A DNA stretch of 55,913 nt from an uncultured Mycoplasmatota bacterium (GTDB lineage: Bacteria; Bacillota_I; Bacilli_A; RF39; UBA660): contig URFW01000008.1 in the NCBI GenBank assembly GCA_900547225.1, forward strand, positions 1 through 55,913, written 5' to 3'. The notes under the pieces are model-generated. The model was not told the DNA's origin, ran no database searches, and saw only the letters and a list, made by a program, of their open reading frames with translations. A program made the position numbers and the translations under genes. Shown here in pieces: positions 33,266-40,475 of the stretch (positions within the stretch are counted from its first letter, which is position 1; each line of letters begins with the position of its first letter).

Positions 33266-33871
33266 TTAAGCTTTTCTATCATTATCATTAATTACTTCTT
33301 TTTTAACACCATATATTGGAGATATTACCTGTGATACCTTAAAAGCCTTAACTTGCTTTTCTTCAGCATTACTTTTAACGTTAGATGAAACATCTACTTC
33401 TGCCGGCTCCAAATTATATTTTTCAAGAAAATTAACTCCGGTATCTTCATCTTCTTCGCTAATTAATTCTAAATCCTTTGCCTTTTTCATTAGTTCATCT
33501 ATTGATATAATAGCAGTTTTTTCTTGATCTTCTTCAAAATTAGTAAGAGTAATAGGTTCTTCTTTTAAAGCATCATTTATAGCGCTTGCAATATCTTCTA
33601 TTTCGGTTTTCTCATTTGTATATAATGGTTCTTTATCTTCTTTCAAAGCGGTAATTTCTTCTTTTTTTATATTTCTTATTTTATTTTCTTCTTTAATTTG
33701 TTTTAGTTTCTTTTTAGCTTGCACACTTTGAACTATATAAGTTACAAGTAAAATAGCACATAAGACTATTATTAAAAGCATAATAATAGAAAAAATCATT
33801 TGCCCTTGCGTATTTAAATTATTATAAAAATTGTTAAAAGAATAAGACGCAGCTGCAAATAAATTTTTCAT
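33266..33871 (-). CDS. Single-pass membrane protein with acidic cytoplasmic tail, unknown
   Basis: I do not recognise this 201-aa protein. A short N-terminus and one membrane helix (about 23-48) are followed by a Lys/Glu-rich, probably coiled-coil or disordered cytoplasmic region. The start is the ATG preceded by AGGTGA; a GTG three codons earlier overlaps the rsmE stop. It lies between rsmE and mtaB in a chain of closely spaced genes (ndk, rsmE, this, mtaB). Possibly a membrane adaptor; no motif supports a specific role. Confidence 0.65.
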   Translation of the reverse strand: MKNLFAAASYSFNNFYNNLNTQGQMIFSIIMLLIIVLCAILLVTYIVQSVQAKKKLKQIKEENKIRNIKKEEITALKEDKEPLYTNEKTEIEDIASAINDALKEEPITLTNFEEDQEKTAIISIDELMKKAKDLELISEEDEDTGVNFLEKYNLEPAEVDVSSNVKSNAEEKQVKAFKVSQVISPIYGVKKEVINDNDRKA

Positions 33872-33876
33872 ACTAC

Positions 33877-34581
33877 TCACCTCATAAATTCATAATTTAT
33901 CATAGAAAGTGCTACAACAGGTGCTGTTTCAGCTCTTAAAACATTATCACCTAATGATACGCTTTTAAATCCATTTTTTAATAAATATTCTTCCTCTAAA
34001 GGATCAAAACCACCTTCAGGACCAACGACTAATAATATTTTAACACACTTATTATTTTTTTCTAGTATTTTTTTAATATTTTTTGTATTTTTATTTAGTG
34101 AACATAAAAGTTTTAAATCATAATTTAAATCTACTAAATCTTGCAAGGTTAAAATGCTACTTATTTCCGGAATATCAGACCTAAAAGACTGCTCAGACGC
34201 TTCTTTACAAATCTTTTTCCATCTATCTATTTTGGTCTTTTCCTTACTACAATCTATCTTAACAACACATCTTTTAGTTTCAATTGGAATTAACTTATTT
34301 ACACCAAGTTCACTAGTTTTTTGAAGCAAATAATTTAACTTTTGCTCTTTTATTAATGAAAAAGCAACCGAAACGCTTAGATTTTTATCTGGTTTTTCTT
34401 CTTTTTTTATAACAACAAAAGTACTTTTATTAGAAATGTTATTAAGTTTGCATGTATATATAACCTTATCATACACAACTTTTATTAAGTCACCACATTT
34501 CATTTTCATAACGTTTTTTATGTGATGATAATCACCATCTTCTAAATCTAGGTTTTTGTTTTTAGCAAAATACTGTTGCAT
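33877..34581 (-). CDS. rsmE: 16S rRNA m3U1498 methyltransferase RsmE
   Basis: This 234-aa protein starts with the PUA-like domain typical of RsmE (DYHHIKNVMKMKCGD) and has the SPOUT-class knot motifs: ELGVNKLIPIETKR, KEASEQSFRSDIPEI, VGPEGGFDPLEEEYL and SLGDNVLRAETAPVVAL. It methylates U1498 of 16S rRNA. The start overlaps the ndk stop by one base (TAATG), so the two are translationally coupled. Confidence 0.95.
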   Translation of the reverse strand: MQQYFAKNKNLDLEDGDYHHIKNVMKMKCGDLIKVVYDKVIYTCKLNNISNKSTFVVIKKEEKPDKNLSVSVAFSLIKEQKLNYLLQKTSELGVNKLIPIETKRCVVKIDCSKEKTKIDRWKKICKEASEQSFRSDIPEISSILTLQDLVDLNYDLKLLCSLNKNTKNIKKILEKNNKCVKILLVVGPEGGFDPLEEEYLLKNGFKSVSLGDNVLRAETAPVVALSMINYEFMR

Positions 34582-35153
34582 TACTTACTCCTTTTACTCT
34601 TAAAATCATTTAATCTTTTTGCAACTTTTCCAACGGCCTGTCTAAAACCATTAGAATCAAAATACTCATCATTTATCTCAGATGTTTTCCTATCCGAAGT
34701 ATATTCTCTTACTCCTAATAGTAAAGAAAAAATATCTTTTTTAAAAAATCTAACTACTTCATCATTTGCCTCATCAGCATTCCCAGAACCATGTGCAACG
34801 TTTTTATATGTTATCTTCTTATCACCAAATTTGCCCCTAATTGTATCAGATGCAGCCTCACATGATTTTGTGGCCCCTAAAACTTTTCTATATTTTTTTA
34901 CTGCATCACCTTCAGAATCAAATATAAGCATTTTAAGTACTGCTCCACTTTGAAGATTTTTCTTCATCCCATCATAAAATGGTTTTCCTAAACAGTGCCT
35001 GTAATTTTCTTCTATAAGCTCATCACTTAAATAATCAAATTCAGTATAAGGAATCTCTAGTCCCGCATCATATATCATTTTTATTATATCTTCTTTATGT
35101 GACATTCCATCTGGTTTAATCATACCAAATGTATAAAAATTATTATTTTTCAT
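34581..35153 (-). CDS. ndk: Nucleoside-diphosphate kinase-like protein with C-terminal extension
   Basis: This 190-aa protein has the NDK start (TFGMIKPDGMSH), the conserved ATKSCEAASDTIRGKFG region and the active-site AHGSGNADEANDE with the phosphorylated His (about 121). NDK balances NTP pools. Standard NDKs are about 135-150 aa; here the C-terminal part is extended by about 40 residues and ends in a basic tail. The start has AGGAGG upstream, and an extended -10 promoter (TGTTATAGT) at 35180-35188 reads into it. Divergent from the AAA+ gene. Confidence 0.82.
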   Translation of the reverse strand: MKNNNFYTFGMIKPDGMSHKEDIIKMIYDAGLEIPYTEFDYLSDELIEENYRHCLGKPFYDGMKKNLQSGAVLKMLIFDSEGDAVKKYRKVLGATKSCEAASDTIRGKFGDKKITYKNVAHGSGNADEANDEVVRFFKKDIFSLLLGVREYTSDRKTSEINDEYFDSNGFRQAVGKVAKRLNDFKSKRSK

Positions 35154-35179
35154 AAATAAAAAACCTCCTGGTAATTAAT

Positions 35180-35208
35180 ACTATAACAAAGAATAGAAAT
35201 TTAGTAAA
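35180..35208 (-). promoter_or_regulatory. Promoter of the ndk-rsmE-mtaB cluster
   Basis: Minus strand -35 TTTACT (35203-35208), 17-bp spacer, -10 TATAGT (35180-35185) with TGT extension. Confidence 0.5.
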
Positions 35209-35238
35209 CAAAAGTTAGTAAATATCACGTTTTTCTGA

Positions 35239-35244
35239 TATAAT
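35239..35244 (+). promoter_or_regulatory. -10 box of the AAA+ gene promoter
   Basis: TATAAT preceded by TGA, 36 bp before the start codon; the -35 is weak. Confidence 0.45.
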
Positions 35245-35280
35245 ATAAAAGAACTTATAAAACTAAAGGTGGGATATTTT

Positions 35281-36300
35281 ATGGATGATTTATTTGATAT
35301 AGTAGAAGATGAAACATTATCTTTTGATGATGACAAAATATACTCTAAAGAAAAAGAAAAGTCGAAAGAAAAAAATAATAAAAAAGGCATGAGTGTCTTA
35401 GAAAAATATGGTGAAAACTTAACAAAAAAAGTATATGTTACAAACCCAGCAATTGCAAGAGATGATGAAATAGAAAAAACCATTTTAACTATTTTAACAC
35501 CAGATAAATCAGCAATTTTAGTTGGTAAAGCCGGAGTTGGTAAAACCGCGATTGCAGAAGGAATTGCCTATAAAATTCAAAATAATAATGTTCCAAATGC
35601 AATAAAAGGTTTTGAAATAATAAAAGTCAATACTTCATCATTATTGGGTAAGTATATAACTGATAATGGAACTGAAGAACTTAGAATAAACATATTACTT
35701 AAAGAAGTTGAAAAATCATCAAACATAATACTTTTTATTGACGAAATACATACCCTTGTTATTGAATCTAGAAATAGCGGTATTGACTTTGTAAACGCCA
35801 TGAAGCCTGCTCTTTCACGTGGTGATGTTAAGGTAATAGGCGCTACAACAATTGATGAATATAATCAGTACTTAATAAGGGATAAGGCCTTTTTAAGACG
35901 TTTTGAGAAAATCGATGTTGCAGAGCCAGACGCAGAAACAACAGTTAAAATATTAATGGGGTCATATCCTAGAATTGAAAAGAAAACTGGAGTAAAATTA
36001 GCCTACTCTAAATTTGTTATAGAAAACATCATGAAATTTATAGTTAACATGACAAGTGAATACAAAAGAGTTTACGAATTAGGTTCAAGATATCCTGATA
36101 ACGCACTTGCTCTTTTATCTAAAGCATTTAGTTATGCAAAATTTGATAATAGTGAATTTGTTACCTTTAAACATTTTTATAAAGCAATAGCAAATTGTCA
36201 AAGTGTATATTCAAGCGTAGTAGAAAAAGAAGTAGAAGCATTTAAAGTACAATTTAAAGATTTTTTAGAAAAAGAAAATGTTGATTTAAGCGATTATTAA
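35281..36300 (+). CDS. Single-domain Clp-like AAA+ ATPase
   Basis: This 339-aa protein starts at the ATG with AAAGGTGGG upstream; an earlier GTG lies inside that site. After an acidic/basic linker (1-45), residues about 50-320 match the D1 module of ClpA/B/C: Walker A GKAGVGKTA (82-90), Walker B ILFIDEIH (150-157), sensor IGATT (186-190), Arg finger region FLRRFEK (about 204-210) and a C-terminal small domain with SRYPDNAL. The Clp N-domain, the middle domain and the D2 ring are all absent. It may remodel a dedicated substrate or be an orphan Clp-like factor. No ClpP-binding loop is visible. Confidence 0.8.
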   Translation: MDDLFDIVEDETLSFDDDKIYSKEKEKSKEKNNKKGMSVLEKYGENLTKKVYVTNPAIARDDEIEKTILTILTPDKSAILVGKAGVGKTAIAEGIAYKIQNNNVPNAIKGFEIIKVNTSSLLGKYITDNGTEELRINILLKEVEKSSNIILFIDEIHTLVIESRNSGIDFVNAMKPALSRGDVKVIGATTIDEYNQYLIRDKAFLRRFEKIDVAEPDAETTVKILMGSYPRIEKKTGVKLAYSKFVIENIMKFIVNMTSEYKRVYELGSRYPDNALALLSKAFSYAKFDNSEFVTFKHFYKAIANCQSVYSSVVEKEVEAFKVQFKDFLEKENVDLSDY

Positions 36301-36320
36301 AAGACCCATGTAGGTCTTTT
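36299..36320. terminator. Bidirectional terminator between the AAA+ gene and folA
   Basis: 8-bp stem AAAAGACC/GGTCTTTT with a 6-base loop, lying between convergent genes and followed by a T-run on the plus strand. Confidence 0.8.
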
Positions 36321-36334
36321 TAATTTATATTTTT

Positions 36335-36823
36335 TTACATTCTTTTATACATAACATGTCTATATGGTGGATTGTTTTCTAAATGTTCATCTAATACCGT
36401 TTTTTGCCAATCACTATCCTTAAAAATCGGAAAATAAACATCAGCGTCTAAACATTCATCATTAATTTCAGTTAAGTACATAATATCAGCACTATTAATC
36501 ATTTCGCTATATACTCTAGCACCGCCAATTACGTATATGTCACCTGATATTTTATTTTTTATATTGTTAAATTCATCTAAGGAATTTATTATGATTACTT
36601 CTTCTGGGAAAAAACTTTTTGGGGTTTTAGATAACACCACGTGTTTTCTTCCAGGCAACATTTTAGGTAATGAAATAAAAGTTTTTCTTCCCATTAGGAT
36701 TGTATGTCCCATTGTTTTATCCTTAAAGAACTTCATATCACCTTTTATATGCCAAATAAGATCATTGTTCTTTCCTAATTCACCATTTTTTCCTACCGCC
36801 GCAATTAATATTAATCTTCCCAT
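36335..36823 (-). CDS. folA: Dihydrofolate reductase
   Basis: This 162-aa protein has the DHFR motifs: LILIAAVGKNGELGKNNDLIW (substrate/NADPH loop), the MGRKTF nucleotide motif and YVIGGARVYSEM. It reduces dihydrofolate to tetrahydrofolate. The start is the ATG with AGGTGA upstream rather than the ATG three codons earlier. It directly follows thyA, which produces the dihydrofolate it recycles; the pair is a classical thymidylate module. Confidence 0.96.
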   Translation of the reverse strand: MGRLILIAAVGKNGELGKNNDLIWHIKGDMKFFKDKTMGHTILMGRKTFISLPKMLPGRKHVVLSKTPKSFFPEEVIIINSLDEFNNIKNKISGDIYVIGGARVYSEMINSADIMYLTEINDECLDADVYFPIFKDSDWQKTVLDEHLENNPPYRHVMYKRM

Positions 36824-36832
36824 AAATATCAC

Positions 36833-37735
36833 CTACTTAGAAATTGGAAATTTAATTTTTCCATGATGCTTATAATTCAATACCTTAACGTCCTTGCAAT
36901 CTCTTGAATTGTCATAATCAAAGAAATCATTAACATCCGGATTAAGCCATAACTCTGGTGCCTTATAATCCCCAAGTTCATCCATTCTTCTTATTTGTTC
37001 TTTTATACCATCAATTTGGTTAATATAAATATGAGCATCCTTTATACTCCAATCTAGCGTACCTGGTTTTAAATTACACGTTTTAGCTAGCATATTTAAA
37101 AGCACCGCATACTGTGTTATGTTAAATGGAAGTCCAAGTGGTACATCACAGCTTCTTTGATGAACCCAGGCATTTAACTTCCCATCTGTTACATCCCACT
37201 CACTAGACCATACACAAGATGGTAAAACCGCGGTATCTAAATAATCATTTTGCCATAGACTCATAACCATACGTCTATCTTCTGGATTGTTTTTTATTTT
37301 ATCTATAAGTTCATCCGTTAAGTTAAACTTATTTACGATGTATCCATATGCTGTTCCAATTGTATAAGCCCACTTTTTTCCAAAATTTTTTACAACTTCT
37401 CTTTGTTCTAATTTTCCATCTTTGCCTAAAACATTTTGAGTTGCCTTCCAAATACCTTCTTCATCTATTTCCCATTCATCCCATATATGAACATCACGAT
37501 CTTTAAGCCACCTTACATCATTACTTTTAGCTTGATATATCCAAAGCATTTCAAGAACCGCTTGTCTTAAAAATAACTGTTTGGTAGTAAGAATAGGAAA
37601 CTCTTCTTCTAAATCAAAGTGAAAATGATGTGACGGTACTTTTATAGAATTTATACCTGTTCTATTTTGCACCTCTGTTCCTTCCTTTAATATTTTTCTG
37701 CATAAATTCAAATATTCCTTATCCCAATTCGACAT
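36833..37735 (-). CDS. thyA: Thymidylate synthase
   Basis: This 300-aa protein has the folate-dependent ThyA fold: an early RTG (VQNRTGINS), the catalytic Cys174 in VLPSCVWSSEW, QRSCDVPLGLPFNITQYA (the QRSxD and FN motifs) and the late HIYIN motif. The usual LPPCH around the nucleophile reads LPSCV, a variant form. It converts dUMP to dTMP using methylene-tetrahydrofolate. A TGATATAAT extended -10 promoter (37778-37786) precedes thyA-folA. Confidence 0.96.
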   Translation of the reverse strand: MSNWDKEYLNLCRKILKEGTEVQNRTGINSIKVPSHHFHFDLEEEFPILTTKQLFLRQAVLEMLWIYQAKSNDVRWLKDRDVHIWDEWEIDEEGIWKATQNVLGKDGKLEQREVVKNFGKKWAYTIGTAYGYIVNKFNLTDELIDKIKNNPEDRRMVMSLWQNDYLDTAVLPSCVWSSEWDVTDGKLNAWVHQRSCDVPLGLPFNITQYAVLLNMLAKTCNLKPGTLDWSIKDAHIYINQIDGIKEQIRRMDELGDYKAPELWLNPDVNDFFDYDNSRDCKDVKVLNYKHHGKIKFPISK

Positions 37736-37789
37736 AAAACCTCCATGTACTTAAAATCCCCATATTATTCCACACTCATTATATCAAAT

Positions 37790-39088
37790 TTAATTTGTTT
37801 CTTCTAGTTCTTTTATCACTTTATAAGCTGCATCTTTATCACTAAAATAAAGTTTTTCACCTTTTATTATTTGATAATCTTCGTGACCTTTTCCTAAAAT
37901 CATTAATATCATGTTATCTTTTAACATTCTAACGCCTTCTTTTATTGCATCATACCTATCATATATAACCTCATAATTTTTAGATGCCCCATTTAATATA
38001 TCTTTCATAATTTCTTTTTCGTCTTCCCATCTTGGATTATCATTTGTAAATATTACAAACGATGAGTATTTACAAGCAACCTTTGCCATCATTGGTCTTT
38101 TTTCTTTGTCCCTATCTCCTCCGCATCCTATTATAGTTATGATTCCGTTATTTTTTACTTTACTTACAGTTTTTAATACGTTTAAAACCGCATCAGGAGT
38201 ATGTGCATAATCAATAAAAATATTATTCGATTTATATTTTACCTTCTCCATCCTACCAGGTGGCTCTTTTAAAAGGTAATATTTGTCTTTTAAAAAGTTC
38301 AAATTATATCCTAAATATTTTATTGCATAATATGCATACAAGAAGTTATATACGTTAAATAGGCCCATGAAAGGGAGCATAAAACCTCTTTTAACTGTAT
38401 CTTTAACTATTACATAAGTATTTGAACTATTCATCAAAACAAGTGTTATCTTAACATCTTTACCTATTATTAAATTATTATTATCTTTTATTTTAAATTT
38501 TTTATAGTATTTATCTTTTTTATTTAAAATACAAATCTTTTTACCGCGTGTTAAATGAATTAATTTTTGTTTACTTTTTATATAATCTTTTAAAGTTTTA
38601 TGATAATCTAAATGATCTCTTGTTATGTTTGTAACTAGCACTGAATCAAATAATAAACCATATATTCTATCCTGTTTTAAAGCATGTGATGATACTTCCA
38701 TAACAACAACCCTACATTTTCTTTTTTTAGCATAATAAAGCATATTATATAAAAGACTAATTTCTGGCGTTGTATTATCTAATTTAAATACCATATCATC
38801 TATATAAAAACCAATGGTTCCTATGTAAGATGCTTTCTCACCCATTAAATTAAGCATTTGATATATTAAGTAACAAGTTGTAGTCTTACCATTAGTACCA
38901 GTTACCCCGATTAATTTAAGATCTTTTATTTTGTCATAATAGTTATCATATATGTATTTATTCTCATCACTTACAAACACTATTTCTGATACTTTCTTAA
39001 GTAAATTTAAATCTATGTATTTATAATTTCTTTCAGTTGCTAAAAATACATCTCCATCACCTACATATTTAGAATTAGTCCATATCAT
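37790..39088 (-). CDS. murE: UDP-MurNAc-tripeptide synthetase MurE
   Basis: This 432-aa protein has the Mur ligase P-loop GVTGTNGKTT (61-70), EVSSHAL, the central-domain NITRDHLDYH, the C-terminal DYAHTPDAV and GCGGDRDKEKRP, and the amino-acid-specifying motif DNPR (350-353). DNPR is the signature for adding meso-diaminopimelate rather than lysine. It adds the third amino acid of the peptidoglycan stem. The protein is shorter than usual (about 480-500), with a reduced N-terminal UDP-binding domain. Catalytic motifs are intact. Confidence 0.93.
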   Translation of the reverse strand: MIWTNSKYVGDGDVFLATERNYKYIDLNLLKKVSEIVFVSDENKYIYDNYYDKIKDLKLIGVTGTNGKTTTCYLIYQMLNLMGEKASYIGTIGFYIDDMVFKLDNTTPEISLLYNMLYYAKKRKCRVVVMEVSSHALKQDRIYGLLFDSVLVTNITRDHLDYHKTLKDYIKSKQKLIHLTRGKKICILNKKDKYYKKFKIKDNNNLIIGKDVKITLVLMNSSNTYVIVKDTVKRGFMLPFMGLFNVYNFLYAYYAIKYLGYNLNFLKDKYYLLKEPPGRMEKVKYKSNNIFIDYAHTPDAVLNVLKTVSKVKNNGIITIIGCGGDRDKEKRPMMAKVACKYSSFVIFTNDNPRWEDEKEIMKDILNGASKNYEVIYDRYDAIKEGVRMLKDNMILMILGKGHEDYQIIKGEKLYFSDKDAAYKVIKELEETN

Positions 39089-39139
39089 TAAAACTAATCA
39101 CCTCTATAGTTATTTATGTAAAATAAAGAAATATGTAAC

Positions 39140-39167
39140 AAAAAAAGAATAAAATCAATTATTCTTT
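39140..39167 (-). terminator. Terminator of the retron transcript
   Basis: Minus strand AAAGAATA, 8-base loop, TATTCTTT, then a U-run. It overlaps the stop region of the reverse transcriptase gene and closes the retron unit. Confidence 0.75.
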
Positions 39168-40105
39168 ATACGCTTAATTTCATTTTTATAATTAATAAAT
39201 TCTTTATCGTTTGGGTTTACGGTTAATACGTAATTTATTTTTCCAAGAAGCACACTTAAATATCTATTACAAGATAAATTAATATTTCTTTTTTTAACAT
39301 GGCTTTTTACCCCATACTTTAATACGTAATATACCTCTTGCCTTATTTTTCTTTTATAATTTTTACTTAAATTTATTTTTTCATTAACAACTATCCCGGT
39401 TACCTGCTGCCTAGTAGTATTTAAAACTACTTTTATTTTGGATTTGTTAAGTCTAAATCCTTCTTTATATAACAATTCATTTACAAATTTAATTAACTTT
39501 CTTATATCAAAATCTCCAGAAAAAGTCATATCATCAGAATACCTAGTATAATTAATGTTTTTATCTTTGCAGTATGCATCTATATTACAATCAAAATTCC
39601 TAAGAACTATATTAGATATGTAACCACTAGTTGGTGACCCTTGCGGAAGCTTACCATTATAAACACATAAATTGGTTAAAAGCATACCTAGTTTTTTTGG
39701 ATATAAGCTCTCAGGAAAACAAGAATTATATACCTTATAAAAATTAATATTATCAAAGAAATTTTCTATATCTAATTTTAAAATCACTTTACATCCTACG
39801 TGGCTTTTAGCATTTAAAATGGTAGATAATCCCTTTTTATAAGCATATGCACACTTAGATATCATCTTTTCTTCCAAAACGTTTTTTAAAATTCTTTTTT
39901 GGATACTTTTTAAAATAGGACTAGGTTCATTTAAATATCTTAAGTTCTTATTTTTCTTTTTAATTATTATCTCTTCATAATTTAAATCTATGTTATTACT
40001 GATACCATAAAGTATTTTATTAATCTTTTTTATATCAGATGTATTAACCAAATTAAAAGATGATAATAGTTCGTTATATTTAGATTCAGTTAGATACTTC
40101 CACAT
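39155..40105 (-). CDS. Retron-type reverse transcriptase
   Basis: This 316-aa protein is a retron RT. It has the retron region X motif NAKSH (98-102), RT motif A KLDIENFFDN (110-119), QGSPTSG (155-161), the catalytic YSDD (189-192) and the region Y motif QVTGIVVN (234-241). RTs of this class copy the adjacent msd RNA to make msDNA, joined to the msr by a 2',5' bond. The start ATG has a GGAGATGATA site and lies 16 bp after the a2 repeat of the retron RNA. Nothing after it belongs to a known effector: a terminator and then murE follow. Confidence 0.95.
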   Translation of the reverse strand: MWKYLTESKYNELLSSFNLVNTSDIKKINKILYGISNNIDLNYEEIIIKKKNKNLRYLNEPSPILKSIQKRILKNVLEEKMISKCAYAYKKGLSTILNAKSHVGCKVILKLDIENFFDNINFYKVYNSCFPESLYPKKLGMLLTNLCVYNGKLPQGSPTSGYISNIVLRNFDCNIDAYCKDKNINYTRYSDDMTFSGDFDIRKLIKFVNELLYKEGFRLNKSKIKVVLNTTRQQVTGIVVNEKINLSKNYKRKIRQEVYYVLKYGVKSHVKKRNINLSCNRYLSVLLGKINYVLTVNPNDKEFINYKNEIKRIKNN

Positions 40106-40121
40106 ATTATCATCTCCTTAA

Positions 40122-40284
40122 TGCAGGTACTAACACATACTTTAATTAGCAAGGTGTACATTTAAATACGTGAAACGTATGATGGTACACCTGCATTATA
40201 AGTTTAATGTCTATATTTAAAATTTCTTACTTTAGCGACTCGCTAAAAAGATTTTACAAATAAAATCAAACGCTACCTGCACAT
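40122..40284 (-). ncRNA. Retron msr-msd RNA
   Basis: Perfect 8-nt a1/a2 inverted repeats (TGCAGGTA at 40274-40281 and TACCTGCA at 40122-40129 on the minus strand) flank the unit. The candidate branching G (40273) follows a1 directly, in GTAGCG. The msr part has two hairpins: GATTTT/AAAATC (40250-40267) and TTAGCG/CGCTAA (40232-40246). The msd is a long hairpin (40149-40194) with outer stem AGGTGTAC/GTACACCT and inner stem ATACGT/ACGTAT. Promoter -10 is 10 bp upstream of a1. The RT gene starts 16 bp after a2. Confidence 0.92.
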
Positions 40285-40290
40285 ATCATT

Positions 40291-40319
40291 ATTATATACT
40301 AATTTATCTTATCTTACAA
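40291..40319 (-). promoter_or_regulatory. Retron promoter
   Basis: -35 TTGTAA (40314-40319), 17-bp spacer, -10 TATAAT (40291-40296). The predicted transcript start is at the edge of the a1 repeat. The stretch between this and the metG terminator (40320-40398) is AT-rich and shows no gene. Confidence 0.75.
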
Positions 40320-40398
40320 TCAATATACAATTACTATTTATTAAAATTAATTTTAATGCTTTCTTACAATAAAAATATTTAAATATTATAATAAATAA

Positions 40399-40433
40399 AA
40401 AAGCTAGCGTAAAATTAATTACTGCTAGCTAAC
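40399..40433 (-). terminator. metG terminator
   Basis: Minus strand AGCTAGC and GCTAGCT arms with an inner GTAA/TTAC pair, followed by six U. Confidence 0.8.
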
Positions 40434-40475
40434 TTTTTAAACATAATTTCTTATGTGTTTAAATAATATATATTA

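Noticed and set aside
35181..35483. Minus-strand open frame overlapping the start of the AAA+ gene
   Set aside because: It is antisense to a clear AAA+ gene and overlaps both divergent promoters; no ribosome site.
39155..40105. Group II intron or diversity-generating retroelement as the source of the reverse transcriptase
   Set aside because: The NAKSH and VTG motifs, the missing maturase/endonuclease domain, and the adjacent msr-msd RNA with a1/a2 repeats point to a retron.
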